Positions 35,939 through 45,487 of a stretch of DNA of 64,000 bases are shown piece by piece; the stretch's first letter is position 1; the number at the start of each line of letters is the position of its first letter. The stretch is from assembly GCF_009909145.1 (NCBI RefSeq), contig NZ_JAAAPJ010000001.1, positions 62,001-126,000 on the forward strand, written 5' to 3'. Made by a program: the position numbers and the translations under genes. Source of the DNA: Corallococcus silvisoli. Lineage in GTDB: Bacteria > Myxococcota > Myxococcia > Myxococcales > Myxococcaceae. The notes under the pieces were generated by a model, which was not told the origin of the DNA, made no database searches, and was given only the letters and a program-made list of their open reading frames with translations.

Positions 35939-36445
35939 GTGAAGCTCGTGCCCCGGTACGAGCGGCTGCAGCAGCTGTCCCTGCGCTTCCCGGAGCTGGA
36001 CCCGAGCGCCATCGAGACGTGCATCACGATGCTGCACCTGTCCAACGAGCTGACCGGCGCCTACGAAGCCCACTTCGCGCGGCACGGGCTGTCGCACGGG
36101 CGCTTCGTGGTGCTCGTCCAGCTGCTCATGGCGGAGGACGCGGGAGAGACCCTGCGGCCCGGGGAGCTCGCCGAGCTGTCCCGGTGCACCCGCGCCACCG
36201 TGACGGGCCTCCTGGACACGCTGGAGAAGGACGGCCTCGTGTCCCGCGTGGACCACCCCGAGGACCGGCGCATGTACTCCGTGCACCTCACCGCGCGGGG
36301 CCGCGAAATCATCCAGGGCATCCTGCCCGACCATTACCGCCGCATCGCCTCGCTCATGGCGCCCTTGAGCCATGCCGAACGCGACACCCTGCGTGCCCTG
36401 TTGGCCAAGGTGTCCTCCGGCATCCCCGCCCTGCGGGACCCCTGA
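35939..36445 (+). CDS. MarR-family regulator of the adjacent EmrAB efflux pump
   Basis: The 168-residue protein has the MarR winged-helix layout: an N-terminal dimer helix, LRPGELAELSRCTRATVTGLLDTLEKDGLVSR as helix-turn-helix, and the wing VDHPEDRRMYSVHLT, whose DRR motif is diagnostic. I place the start at GTG 35939 because the frame is open further (TTG 35906) but no ATG exists and ribosome sites are weak everywhere. It lies 46 bp before the EmrA gene on the same strand, so it probably represses the operon and is released by a toxic substrate of the pump. Confidence 0.88.
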   Translation: MKLVPRYERLQQLSLRFPELDPSAIETCITMLHLSNELTGAYEAHFARHGLSHGRFVVLVQLLMAEDAGETLRPGELAELSRCTRATVTGLLDTLEKDGLVSRVDHPEDRRMYSVHLTARGREIIQGILPDHYRRIASLMAPLSHAERDTLRALLAKVSSGIPALRDP

Positions 36446-36491
36446 TCCGCATCCCACTTCCCTTCTTCCATCACCGTTGCGAGCAACAACC

Positions 36492-37775
36492 ATGACGACC
36501 CGCACAGCCCCCTCCCTGGAAGCCGCTCCCTCGACCGATACCCCCGCCGCCGCGAAGCCCGCGAAGCGCTCCCGCGCCAAGCAGGTGCTCCCCGTCCTGG
36601 TGGGCGTGGCGGTGTTGGGCGCGGGCGTGCGCTTCTTCCTCACCCACGGCCACGAGTCCACCGACGACGCCCAGGTCGAAGGCCGCATCGCCAACGTGTC
36701 GCCGCGCGTGGCGGGGCAGGTGGCCCGCGTGCTGGTGCACGACAACCAGGCGGTGAAGGCCGGTGACGTGGTGGTGGAGCTGGACCACTCGGACCTGGAC
36801 GCCCGGCTGGAGGTGGCCCGCGCTGACGTGATGAGCGCGGAGGCCCAGCTGTCCAACGCCCAGGCCCAGCTCACCCTCACGGAGGCCAACGCGGGCGCCA
36901 ACCTGCGGCAGGCCCGCGCGGGCGTCACCCAGGCCTCCAGCGGCATCAGCTCCTCCAAGGCCGCCCTGGACCAGTCCCGCGCGGACGTGGCCGCCTCCGA
37001 GGCGCGCTTCAAGCTGGCGGAGACGGACCTGGGCCGCGTGAAGCAGCTTCGCGAGCAGGGCGCGCTGTCGCAGGCGGACCTGGACAGCCGGCAGGCCGCG
37101 TATGACCAGGCCAAGGCCGCGCTGGACCAGTCCCGCGCCCGGCTGACCTCCACCGAGGCGGGCATCCAGAGCTCGTCCGGTGGCCTGGAGGCCGCGCAGG
37201 GCAAGCTCTCCGCCGCGGAGACGGGCCCCGTGCAGGTGCAGTCCGCGCAGGCCGCGCTGAAGCTGGCGGAGGCCCGCCTCAAGCAGACGCGCGCCGCGCT
37301 GACGCTCGCGGAGCTGAACGTGTCCTACGCCCAGGTGCGCGCCCCGGTGTCCGGCGTGGTGAGCCGCCGCACGGTGGAGGTGGGGCAGATGGTGGGCCCG
37401 GAGCGCCCGCTGATGGCCGTCGTTCCGCAGGACGACATCTGGGTGGTGGCCAACTTCAAGGAGGACCAGGTCGGTGAGATGCGCGCGGGCCAGCCGGTGG
37501 ACGTGAAGGTGGACGCCTTCGGCGGCCACACCTTCCGCGGCCACGTGGACAGCCTCGCGGGCGCCAGCGGCGCGCGCTTCGCCCTGCTGCCCCCCGACAA
37601 CGCGTCCGGAAACTTCGTGAAGGTGGTGCAGCGCATCCCGGTCCTCATCCGCTTCGACGGGGACCTGAAGGAGCTGCCCATCAAGCCGGGCATGAGCGTC
37701 TACGTCACCGTGGACACCGGCGCGAAGGCCGCGCCGCAGAAGACCGCCGCGGTGGACGTCCGGAAGGCGGAGTAG
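36492..37775 (+). CDS. emrA: EmrA-like membrane fusion protein (HlyD family)
   Basis: The 427-residue protein has one membrane anchor (about 32-48, VLPVLVGVAVLGAGVRFFLT) and a periplasmic part. STDDAQVEGRIANVSPRVAG is the classic start of the EmrA lipoyl/barrel-sandwich domain. A long Ala/Gln-rich coiled-coil hairpin follows (about 85-265), with VRAPVSGVVSRRTVEVGQMV closing the lipoyl domain and a beta-barrel after it. It would join the EmrB carrier to an outer-membrane channel. No TolC-type gene is in this operon, so the channel must be encoded elsewhere. Only 6 bp separate it from the next gene. Confidence 0.93.
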   Translation: MTTRTAPSLEAAPSTDTPAAAKPAKRSRAKQVLPVLVGVAVLGAGVRFFLTHGHESTDDAQVEGRIANVSPRVAGQVARVLVHDNQAVKAGDVVVELDHSDLDARLEVARADVMSAEAQLSNAQAQLTLTEANAGANLRQARAGVTQASSGISSSKAALDQSRADVAASEARFKLAETDLGRVKQLREQGALSQADLDSRQAAYDQAKAALDQSRARLTSTEAGIQSSSGGLEAAQGKLSAAETGPVQVQSAQAALKLAEARLKQTRAALTLAELNVSYAQVRAPVSGVVSRRTVEVGQMVGPERPLMAVVPQDDIWVVANFKEDQVGEMRAGQPVDVKVDAFGGHTFRGHVDSLAGASGARFALLPPDNASGNFVKVVQRIPVLIRFDGDLKELPIKPGMSVYVTVDTGAKAAPQKTAAVDVRKAE

Positions 37776-37781
37776 CCCCCC

Positions 37782-39332
37782 GTGGACGCACGCCGCGACG
37801 TCATCCAAGGTTCCAAGACGGGCATCACCATCGCGGCCATGGCCGCGGCGCTGATGTCCGTGCTGGACATCTCCATCGTCAACGTGGCCCTGAGCGACAT
37901 CCGCGCGAGCTTCGGCACGCCGTTGGATCAAATCGCCTGGGTGTCCACGGGCTACATGATGGCCAACGTGGTGGTCATCCCGATGACGGGCTGGCTCCAG
38001 CGCCGCTTTGGCTACCGGAAGTACTTCACCTTCTCCGTGCTGCTCTTCACGCTGGCCAGCGTGCTGTGCGGCCTGTCGTGGAACCTGCCCTCGCTGGTGG
38101 CCTTCCGCATCCTCCAGGGCATGGGCGGCGGCGCCATCATCCCCACCTCCCAGGCCATCCTCTTCGCCCGCTACCCGCGCGAGGAGCACGGCATGGCGGG
38201 CGCCCTCTTCGGTCTGGGCGCCGTCACCGGGCCGCTGCTGGGGCCCACCGTGGGCGGGCTCCTCATCGAGGCGGCGAGCTGGCACTGGATCTTCCTCATC
38301 AACGTGCCGGTGGGCCTCTTCGCCGCGTACATGGCGTGGCGCTACATCGAGCAGCCCCACTTCGAGCCCTCCACGGAGAAGGTGGACCGCAACGGCATCG
38401 CGCTCCTGGCCGTGGGCATGGCGTGCCTCCAGTACGTACTGGAGGAGGGCAACCGCGAGGACTGGTTCGACAGCCGGCTCATCACCCTGCTGGCGGTGGT
38501 GGCGGCCATCGCGCTCATCACCTTCGTCGTCCATGAGCTGGAGACACCCAGTCCCGTGGTGGACCTGCGGGTGTTCGCCAACCGCTCCTACTCCGCGGCC
38601 ACGGGGGTGAACTTCCTCGTGGGCACGGCGCTGTTCTCCGGCTCGTTCCTCTTCAGCCTCTTCTGCGGCTCCGTGATGCGCTACGAGGCGTTGGACATCG
38701 GGCTCATCTTCCTGAAGGGCAGCGCCATCCAGATCCTCCTGATGCCGCTCATCGGGAAGTTCGGCGGCAAGGTGGACGGCCGCTACCTCATCGGCTTCGG
38801 CGTGCTGGGGATGAGTCTGTCGCTGTGGACCAACGGGCACCTGGCCACCCGGGTGGATGAAATCACGCTCATCACCCCGGTGTTCATCCGCGCCTGCTCG
38901 CTGGGCTTCATCTTCGTGCCGCTGTCGGTGATGGCGCTCAGCAACCTGCGCCCGGAGCAGCGAGGCAACGCGGCGGGCCTCTTCAACCTCACCCGCGAGC
39001 TGGGCGGCTCCATTGGCACCGCGTGGATGAGCAGCGCGCTCAGCCGCTCCACCCAGGCCAACGCCACCGCCCTCACCTCGCACGTGGACGTCTACGGGCA
39101 GGTGGCGCAGGAGCAGTTCGCCCAGCTGAAGGCCGCCATGGCCGCGCGGGGCGTGTTGGATCCGACGGGCGCCGCCTACGGCCTGCTGGGGCAGCGCATC
39201 AACGCGCAGGCCCTGGTGCGGGCCTTCAACACGAACTTCCTCATCCTCGCCGCGATCTTCGTCTGCGCCCTGGTGCTGGTGGCCATGCTCCAGCGGGCGG
39301 ATCCGACCGTGAAGGTGGAGGGCGCGCACTAG
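37782..39332 (+). CDS. emrB: EmrB-like drug:H+ antiporter, DHA2 family MFS
   Basis: The 516-residue inner-membrane protein has about 14 predicted membrane segments. LDISIVNVALSDIRASFG, the loop GWLQRRFGYRKYF after segment 2, FRILQGMGGGAIIPTSQA, and motif C ALFGLGAVTGPLLGPTVGG identify the DHA2 (14-segment) drug/H+ antiporters. LDISIVNVAL carries the D1 signature. With EmrA it should export hydrophobic toxic compounds across both membranes. Translation starts at GTG 37782, with GGAG overlapping the end of emrA. A strong hairpin follows 28 bp after the stop. Confidence 0.94.
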   Translation: MDARRDVIQGSKTGITIAAMAAALMSVLDISIVNVALSDIRASFGTPLDQIAWVSTGYMMANVVVIPMTGWLQRRFGYRKYFTFSVLLFTLASVLCGLSWNLPSLVAFRILQGMGGGAIIPTSQAILFARYPREEHGMAGALFGLGAVTGPLLGPTVGGLLIEAASWHWIFLINVPVGLFAAYMAWRYIEQPHFEPSTEKVDRNGIALLAVGMACLQYVLEEGNREDWFDSRLITLLAVVAAIALITFVVHELETPSPVVDLRVFANRSYSAATGVNFLVGTALFSGSFLFSLFCGSVMRYEALDIGLIFLKGSAIQILLMPLIGKFGGKVDGRYLIGFGVLGMSLSLWTNGHLATRVDEITLITPVFIRACSLGFIFVPLSVMALSNLRPEQRGNAAGLFNLTRELGGSIGTAWMSSALSRSTQANATALTSHVDVYGQVAQEQFAQLKAAMAARGVLDPTGAAYGLLGQRINAQALVRAFNTNFLILAAIFVCALVLVAMLQRADPTVKVEGAH

Positions 39333-39360
39333 CAGGCGCCCCGCCGCCGCTGGAGATGAC

Positions 39361-39398
39361 GAAGCGCGGGTCCCCGGCGTGGGGGCCCGCGCTTCTTC
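39361..39398. terminator. Bidirectional intrinsic terminator between emrB and the protease gene
   Basis: GAAGCGCGGG and CCCGCGCTTC are exact 10-bp arms, extended inward by TCCCC/GGGGG, around a GGCGT loop. TTCTTC follows on the plus strand. The hairpin lies between the convergent stops at 39332 and 39422 and can serve both genes. Confidence 0.8.
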
Positions 39399-39421
39399 AC
39401 TTCAGGAGGGGAGGGGGATGG

Positions 39422-40954
39422 CTACCGGCGCCACTTCTGCGCGCTGGTGCCGTTGCACTCCCAGAGCTGCAGGACCGTGCCGCTGGCGGGGTTGCCGTTC
39501 TGCACGTCCACGCACTTGTTGGCCTGGGGGTTCACCAGGTCCCCGGCGCCGGAGAGGATGAACTGCTGCGCCGGGTTGCCGGAGCAGGTGACGAGCTGGA
39601 TGGCCGCGCCGTTGTCGCGCGAGCCCCAGGCCACGTCCATGCACTTGCCGAAGGCGCGCACGGTGCCGTCCGACATGAAGGTCCAGTTCTGCGCGTTGGT
39701 GCCGTTGCAGTCCCAGAGCTGCAGGCGGGTGCCGTCGGTGCTGTTGGAGTTCGGCACGTCGATGCACTTGTTGGCCAGGCCGATGATGGGGCCGCCCGTG
39801 CCGCCGCTGCCGGACGTGGTGAGCGACAGGCCGTAGGCGCCCAGGATGGGGTTGAGCGGCTGGAAGAAGGTGTTGCCGCCGGTGGAGCAGTTGCCGGAGC
39901 CGCCGGACGTCACGCCCTGCGCCTGGTTGCCGGACATCCACGAGCCGCCGGAGTCACCGCCCTCCGCGCACGCGTTCGTCTGCGTGAGGCCGTACACCAG
40001 CCCCGCCGAGTAGCTCACCGTGACGTTCTTCTGCTGGATGACGCCACAGCGCCAGCCGGTGGTGGAGCCCGAGCGACAGATGGACGCGTTGATGCCCGCC
40101 TCCTGTGAGCCGTACACCAGCACGTTGCCGCCCGCGTAGTTGTTTACCCACGGCTGCGACACCCAGGAGCCGTTGGTGCGCACCCACGCGAAGTCGTTGC
40201 CGGGGAAGGTGGACGCCACCACCGTGCCCTGCGCCACGCCGCTGCCGCTGGTGCCCGTGCCCGCGCCACCGCAGTGGCCCGCCGTCACGAAGCCGCCCGC
40301 CACCGGGAAGCCGATGGAGCAGCGCGCGTTGCCCGGGTAGTACGCGTCACCGCCGCGCAGGTCGTACAGCGGCTTGAACTCCTCGCGCGACGGCACCACC
40401 CGCACCGCGTCGTGCTTCACGCCCGCCTTCGCCAGGAAGTCCGTGCCGCCCGTCAGCGCGGAGTCCTGCGCCAGCACCACCACGCTGTTGGTCATCACGT
40501 CCACGTACCAGGCGTGCACGGTGCGGCCCGCGGACTCGCCATGCAGGTCCAGCCGCGCCTTCACCGCGTCCAGCGCCGCCTGCGTGTACTTCACCTTCTG
40601 GGGCACCGCCCCCGCGCGGCGCACCGCGTCCGCGTCCGCGTCCGTGGTGACGCCCACCACCAGCGCGCTGCCGTCCGCGTTCATCCACGCGCCGCCCATG
40701 CGCTCGCCCAGCTCCGCGCGCAGCGCGCCCTCCACCCGCACCGCCGCCGCCTCCGCCGCCAGCCGCCGCTTCGCGCCGTCCGCGGTCAGGCCCAGGTCCC
40801 GCTGCATCGCGAAGAGGATGTCCGGCGAGACGTCGTGCGCGAGCGCCGCCTCCGCCTGGGAGGGGGCCGCGAGCGCCACGGAAGGAACGACGCCCAGCGA
40901 GGCACCAGCGAACAGCGCCGTCGCGGTGGAGAACAGACCGAAGCTCCGCTTCAT
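39422..40954 (-). CDS. Secreted streptogrisin/alpha-lytic-type serine protease with ricin-type lectin repeats
   Basis: The 510-residue preproenzyme has a signal peptide (1-30), a prodomain (about 35-195) of the alpha-lytic protease type, and a family S1 catalytic domain: H227 (TAGHCG), D254 (GNDFAWV), S335 (GGDSGGSW). After a Gly/Ser linker comes a ricin B-type domain of about 125 residues with three repeats (LQLWDCNGTNAQNW; IQLVTCSGNPAQQF; LQLWECNGTSAQKW). The lectin part should bind glycans, keeping the protease at prey cells or polymers. The ATG at 40954 has AGGA close upstream; the frame continues to 41023 without ribosome site. It is beside a polysaccharide lyase gene on the same strand. 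Confidence 0.94.
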   Translation of the reverse strand: MKRSFGLFSTATALFAGASLGVVPSVALAAPSQAEAALAHDVSPDILFAMQRDLGLTADGAKRRLAAEAAAVRVEGALRAELGERMGGAWMNADGSALVVGVTTDADADAVRRAGAVPQKVKYTQAALDAVKARLDLHGESAGRTVHAWYVDVMTNSVVVLAQDSALTGGTDFLAKAGVKHDAVRVVPSREEFKPLYDLRGGDAYYPGNARCSIGFPVAGGFVTAGHCGGAGTGTSGSGVAQGTVVASTFPGNDFAWVRTNGSWVSQPWVNNYAGGNVLVYGSQEAGINASICRSGSTTGWRCGVIQQKNVTVSYSAGLVYGLTQTNACAEGGDSGGSWMSGNQAQGVTSGGSGNCSTGGNTFFQPLNPILGAYGLSLTTSGSGGTGGPIIGLANKCIDVPNSNSTDGTRLQLWDCNGTNAQNWTFMSDGTVRAFGKCMDVAWGSRDNGAAIQLVTCSGNPAQQFILSGAGDLVNPQANKCVDVQNGNPASGTVLQLWECNGTSAQKWRR

Positions 40955-41087
40955 CGGGTCCTGCCTTTCTTGCTGCGGGGGAAGCCCGGAGCGAAGCCCG
41001 ACAGAGCCCGGAAGGTCAATCAATTCAAGAAATGCTTAAAATCTCCGACATATTTGTGTGGTCGAAGAAAGTCCCGGGAAACAAGAA

Positions 41088-41118
41088 GGCCCGGTGCGTC
41101 ACAAGGGCGCACCGGGCC
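41088..41118 (-). terminator. Intrinsic terminator of the polysaccharide lyase gene
   Basis: GGCCCGGTGCG and CGCACCGGGCC are exact 11-bp arms around a 9-base loop. On the minus strand the hairpin follows the lyase stop (41148) by about 29 bp and is followed by TTCTTGTTT. It separates the lyase from the protease gene, so these two are not one operon. Confidence 0.85.
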
Positions 41119-41147
41119 ACGAGACTTGTTTCGGTGACGGACGGAAG

Positions 41148-42209
41148 TCAGCGCTTCACGAGCGGGACCGGGGCGGGGGCCCGGCGGCGGCGCAGCGCCA
41201 CGGCGCCCAGCAGCAGCGCGGCGGCGGCGAAGGGCAGGGTGCCGGACGCCCCGGACGCGCTGCATCCGCCGGACGCGCCGTCGGAGGCTTCCGGCAGGCC
41301 GTTGGGGTTGTTGGAGATGGGCGTGGTGGTGCCGGTGGGCGTCTGGCCGCTCGGGGTGGGCAGCGGGATGCTGGGGAGGTCGGGCGTGGTCGTCGCCGGG
41401 GTCTCCACCACCGGGGGGGAGGTGGTGGTGTCGCCCGTCGAGCCGCCCGTCGTCGGCGTTTCGGCTGGCGGGGTCGTGGGCTCCTCCACGGGCTTGGGGG
41501 CCGGGGGCATCACGTCCTCGAGCGACGTCGCCATGATGAAGCCGTCGTGGAAGATGCTCGCTTCGGGCTTGATGGCGTCGTCGCGGTACAGGCCCATCTT
41601 CAGGTAGTTCAGCTCCTTGCCGAACTGGTTGGCCCCGTAGGTCTTCGGCAGCACGTGCTTGCCGTTGTGCCACAGCTCCACGAAGCCGGCCTTCTTGTCG
41701 GACGACCACTTCACATGCAGCACGAAGTCGTGCCAGTTGCCCTTGTCGATGGAGGTCTGCCAGAGCACCGGGGCGGTGTCGCCGCCCACGCGCAGGTGGA
41801 TCTGATCTCCTCGCACGAAGAACTCCAGGGGCGGTGAGCCACAGCAGCTCTCCTGGTGCCACTGGGTGATGACCTGCCACGAGTCATGGACGGGGTAGCT
41901 GGAAGGGAAGAGCGTGCTCCACTTGTAGTAGTACTCCTTCCCCTGCGTCTCATGGGTCACGTACAGCAGTTCGTTGCGGTTGCCGCTGGCGCCAATGGGA
42001 TCATCGCCCTGCCGCACCGTGGCCTTGAGCGCATAGCGGCCGTCGCGCACCACGTCCGTCACGATCTGCAGGCGGCTGTTGGCGACACTCTGCTGCCGCG
42101 TCCACTGGGACGTGTTGCCGGTCTCGAAGTCGCCCTTCCAGAGGATGCTGGCGGAGGCAATGGCCGGCATCATGGAGGCCGCGGCAACGAGCTGAAGGAG
42201 TCGCTTCAA
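41148..42209 (-). CDS. Heparin-lyase-like polysaccharide lyase with MYXO-CTERM-like tail
   Basis: The start is a TTG at 42209 with AAAGGA 7 bp upstream; this places a signal peptide (LKRLLQLVAAASMMPAIASA) at the N-terminus, and no ATG fits. The mature domain (about 20-240) looks like the beta-jelly-roll Polysacc_lyase family: WKGDFETGNTSQW, NRNELLYVT, YYYKWSTLFPSSYP, WQVITQWHQ, FVLHVKWSSDKKAGFVELWHNG and LKMGLYRD. A 100-residue Pro/Thr-rich linker leads to GGCSASGASGTLPF, a hydrophobic helix and RRRR, a MYXO-CTERM-type sorting tail. It is likely an outer-surface enzyme that cleaves an acidic polysaccharide. The substrate is not predictable. Confidence 0.9.
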   Translation of the reverse strand: MKRLLQLVAAASMMPAIASASILWKGDFETGNTSQWTRQQSVANSRLQIVTDVVRDGRYALKATVRQGDDPIGASGNRNELLYVTHETQGKEYYYKWSTLFPSSYPVHDSWQVITQWHQESCCGSPPLEFFVRGDQIHLRVGGDTAPVLWQTSIDKGNWHDFVLHVKWSSDKKAGFVELWHNGKHVLPKTYGANQFGKELNYLKMGLYRDDAIKPEASIFHDGFIMATSLEDVMPPAPKPVEEPTTPPAETPTTGGSTGDTTTSPPVVETPATTTPDLPSIPLPTPSGQTPTGTTTPISNNPNGLPEASDGASGGCSASGASGTLPFAAAALLLGAVALRRRRAPAPVPLVKR

Positions 42210-42723
42210 ACAGGGGTCCTTTCGGTCCGGGTTGGGCCCAGGGGACACCTGACGCGGAAAAAGCCTTCCCGTGCGCTCCTGCCTGGCAACCCCCTGTCGC
42301 TCGCACGCTCGACGGGACGCTCGTCGGGGCAAGAGGGGGACAGGGCCCTGCCGCCCGTCACTTCCCCAGGCATGCCGAAGTGCGTGATTCCGGAGGGATG
42401 CGGGCGCTCAAACCATCGGGTGAAGGCAGACGTGCAGGCGAGCCCCCGAGCGTCATCCCCTCAACAGCCTGACGGCCCGGCGTCCCGTCTCTGCCTCGCG
42501 CCAGACCTGGGAAGTGGGGCCTTTTTTCAAGAACGGCGGGTATGGCCGTCTATTGGTGCGTGTGGAGCCAAAAACATCCGATGCGCCTGTTTTCTCACCA
42601 CCCTGCTGCCCAGCGCGTCATGGGACGCCTGGAGGGTGGGGGCGAGGCCGGGTCGGCGTTCGTCGGGTGTTGGTGTAGAACGAGAAGCAGGGGCGGCAGG
42701 GGGGAGGCGCCCGAGGGGACCGC
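42210..42723. other. 514-bp divergent non-coding region
   Basis: This is the space between the lyase gene (minus) and the CHAT gene (plus). It is somewhat AT-richer than average near 42520-42600, with a T6 run at 42520 and ACGGC-N7-GCCGT at about 42533. No open frame here has coding-like composition or a ribosome site, except the last 20 bp, which lead into the CHAT gene. Promoters for both genes are presumed but not identified. Confidence 0.45.
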
Positions 42724-45474
42724 ATGGTGAAGCCAGCGAAGAAGAAGCTCTGGGCGCTGGCGCTGGCCATCCCCGTGATGGCGGCCGGTGTCGCGGCCCT
42801 GAAGCCCCGGGCGCAGGCCCCCGCCGTCGCGGACACCTTCTGGGTGGAGCGTCGCGCCGCGGCCCGCATCGAGGCCCGCCTCACGCACGCGGAGGCGGAT
42901 CGCTACCGCTCCCGAGCGCCCGCGGGTGGCTGCCCCGTGCCCGCCGAGCCGATGCCCCTGGGCCCGCTCGCCCGCATGGAGGCCCGTGAGGACTGGGGCG
43001 GCATCGCGGCGGCGTACGGGCTGGAAGGGGAGTGGAACCAGGCGGCCTCCTTCCTGGAGCGCACGCCGGCCTCGCCGGAGCGCGACAGCGACCTGGCGGC
43101 GGTGGCGCTGGCCAAGGGCGACTTCGAGCGGGCGCTGCGCCTGCTGGATGGCGTGCTCGCGGTGAAGCCGGCCCTGCCGCAGGCCCTGTGGAACCGCGCG
43201 CTGGTGTTCCGGGAGATGGGCCTGACGCTGCGGGCCTCGGAGCTCTTCGAGCAGGTGGCGAAGCTGGGCGAGCAGGGCTGGGGCCGCGAAGCCCACGCCC
43301 AGGCGCTGGCCCTGCGCGAGGCCACGCTGGAGCGCCAGCGTCAGTGGACGGCCGCTCGCGAGGCGACGCTGGCCCTGGTGCGGGACTCCCAGGCGCCGCT
43401 GCCCATGGACGCGGCCCGCCAGATGCCCGGCACCGTGCGCGGCGTCTTCTATGAGGTGGTCCGCGCCGCGGAGTCGAAGGAGCGCGCGGTGGCGCTGCTG
43501 CCGCTGGCGAAGGAGCTGGACCGGGTCCATGGCGGCAGCGTGCTCACGGACTACGTGCAGCGCGTGGTGAAGCGCGACTTCTCCCGCCGCGGCGCGCTGG
43601 CGCGCCAGTACGCGGAGTCGCTGCGAGAGGGCCAGGGGGTCCCGGAGGCGCTCCTGGACAAGGCGCGCATGACCGGGGACGAGGACATCTACCTGGGCGC
43701 GCTGATGCGCACCCGCAACGGCCCCCTGCGCACCCTCCAGGACACGCTCACGAGCATCCAGCGCGCCAACGACCCGTGGTTCACGGACGTCGCGGAGCGC
43801 GACCAGGCCCGCAGGGAAATCAACGACGGCACGTGGTGGAAGGCCGAGCAGCGCTACTTCGGCGCCCTCCAGCGCTGCCGGGAGACGACGTTGTCCGTGC
43901 GCTGCCTGGAGCTGGAGCGGCGGCTGGCCATGTTCTACGGCGACATGCAGCGGGTCTCCGAGGCGGAGCAGCATGCGCGCGTGCTGTGGGCGGGCGCCCG
44001 CCAGCTGCGCGAGTGGGACCTGGAGCTCAACGCGCTGGAGATCCTCAGCCATACCTCGCGCTCCCGCAACGACCTGGGCAGCGCCCGCGCGTACCTGGAG
44101 GAGTGGATGGCGCGCGGGGCGTCCATCAGCTGCTCCTGGCCCCATGTGCAGCTGGCGCACCTGCTCTACCTGGACCTGCGGCCCGACGCGGCCCGGCGAG
44201 AGCTGGACCTCGCCGACGCCTGCCCCGACAACCCGATGGACCCCATGTTCGGCGCGACGCTCGCGGAGCTGGAGCGTACGAACTCCGGCCCCCGGGACGC
44301 GGCGTGGATGAAGGCCGTCTCCTCCAACATGAGCACCGGCGCCACGCTGGGGCGCAGCGACCACGTCTACAGCCGCTACCTGGAGGGCCGCTTCCTCCTG
44401 GAGAAGGACCGGGCCCAGGGCGAGGCGCTGCTGCGCGACACCCTCGCGCAGGCGGATGCCCTGCCGCGCGGCGACGCGCTGGCGCGCGAGGCCTGGGCCC
44501 TCAGCTATTCGTCGCTGGCGACGGACGCGGGCCGCGCCGGAGAGTTCTCCAAGGTGGTGGCGCTGATGGCCGCGCAGCTGGGCACGCCCGTGCCCACCCG
44601 GTGCGCGCTGGCCGCCAGCGTCCACGCGGAGCGCACCGTGCTGGTGGCGCTGGGCCCCCAGGGCGAGGTGAAGGGCCACTACGATGCTTCGCGCAAGGAG
44701 GCCTTCTTCCACGCGGACTCGTCCCGGCTGGTGCCGGAGGCGCTGCGCCAGACGCTCGCGAGCTGCGAGCGCGTGGACGTGCTCGCGTGGGCCCCCGTCT
44801 TCGGACGGACGGACCTGCTTCCCCCGGAGCTGGCGTGGAGCTTCCGACTGGGCCGCGTCACCGGGCCCCGCCCGCCTCCCGCGGCCACGCGCCGCCTGGT
44901 GGTGGCCGGCGTGGAGACGCCGTCGCTGCTGCAGCTGCCCCGGCTGCCCACGTGGACGCCGGACGCGGAGCCGGGAAGCGCGCCGCCGGACGTGCTGTCC
45001 GGCTCGGACGCCACGCCCTCGCGGGTGCTGGCGCGCATGGCGGACGCGACGGAGATTGAAATCCACGCGCACGGCATCACCGACCCCACGCTCTCCGGCG
45101 CCTCGCTGGTGGTGCTGTCGCCGGAGGTCAACGGCCGCTACGCGCTCACCGCGGACGTCGTGCGCGAGCACCGGCTCACCGGAGCGCCCACGGTGTTCCT
45201 GGCCGCGTGCAGCGCGGGCCGCACCACGGCCCTGCAGAGCACGGAGCCCTTCAGCCTGCCGGCGGCCTTCATCGACTCAGGGGCTCGCGCGGTGCTGGCC
45301 TCCACCGTGGACATCCCGGACGCGGCGGGCCGCTTCTTCGACGGCGTGCGCCGGCGCATTCACGCCGGGACGCCCGCCGCCGTCGCGCTGCGCGATGAGC
45401 GGCAGGCGTGGCTGGCCCGCGATACCCGCGCCGGGTGGACCCGCTTCGTGCTGCTGGTGGAGAACGCGGATTGA
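42724..45474 (+). CDS. Membrane-anchored CHAT-domain protein with TPR-like N-terminus
   Basis: The 916-residue protein starts with lysines and one membrane segment (9-27), so the rest should lie outside the cytoplasm. Residues 43-190 contain a helical repeat domain (PLGPLARMEAREDWGGIAAAY; RDSDLAAVAL; PQALWNRALVFREMG) homologous to the extracytoplasmic part of the anti-sigma factor at 47481-48314. More TPR-like helices follow to about 640. The C-terminal CHAT domain, a caspase-fold peptidase, has the catalytic pair H783 (IEIHAHG) and C829 (FLAACSAG), then the family-typical PAAFIDSGARAVLAS. A proteolytic role is predicted; substrates are unknown. The ATG at 42724 has GAGGGGA about 5 bp upstream. 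It ends 13 bp before the convergent cupin gene. Confidence 0.88.
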   Translation: MVKPAKKKLWALALAIPVMAAGVAALKPRAQAPAVADTFWVERRAAARIEARLTHAEADRYRSRAPAGGCPVPAEPMPLGPLARMEAREDWGGIAAAYGLEGEWNQAASFLERTPASPERDSDLAAVALAKGDFERALRLLDGVLAVKPALPQALWNRALVFREMGLTLRASELFEQVAKLGEQGWGREAHAQALALREATLERQRQWTAAREATLALVRDSQAPLPMDAARQMPGTVRGVFYEVVRAAESKERAVALLPLAKELDRVHGGSVLTDYVQRVVKRDFSRRGALARQYAESLREGQGVPEALLDKARMTGDEDIYLGALMRTRNGPLRTLQDTLTSIQRANDPWFTDVAERDQARREINDGTWWKAEQRYFGALQRCRETTLSVRCLELERRLAMFYGDMQRVSEAEQHARVLWAGARQLREWDLELNALEILSHTSRSRNDLGSARAYLEEWMARGASISCSWPHVQLAHLLYLDLRPDAARRELDLADACPDNPMDPMFGATLAELERTNSGPRDAAWMKAVSSNMSTGATLGRSDHVYSRYLEGRFLLEKDRAQGEALLRDTLAQADALPRGDALAREAWALSYSSLATDAGRAGEFSKVVALMAAQLGTPVPTRCALAASVHAERTVLVALGPQGEVKGHYDASRKEAFFHADSSRLVPEALRQTLASCERVDVLAWAPVFGRTDLLPPELAWSFRLGRVTGPRPPPAATRRLVVAGVETPSLLQLPRLPTWTPDAEPGSAPPDVLSGSDATPSRVLARMADATEIEIHAHGITDPTLSGASLVVLSPEVNGRYALTADVVREHRLTGAPTVFLAACSAGRTTALQSTEPFSLPAAFIDSGARAVLASTVDIPDAAGRFFDGVRRRIHAGTPAAVALRDERQAWLARDTRAGWTRFVLLVENAD

Positions 45475-45487
45475 GGTGACGGAAGGG

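Noticed and set aside
42542..42730. A 62-codon frame upstream of the CHAT gene
   Set aside because: No ribosome site, Trp/Cys/Arg-rich composition, and it overlaps the CHAT start and leader.
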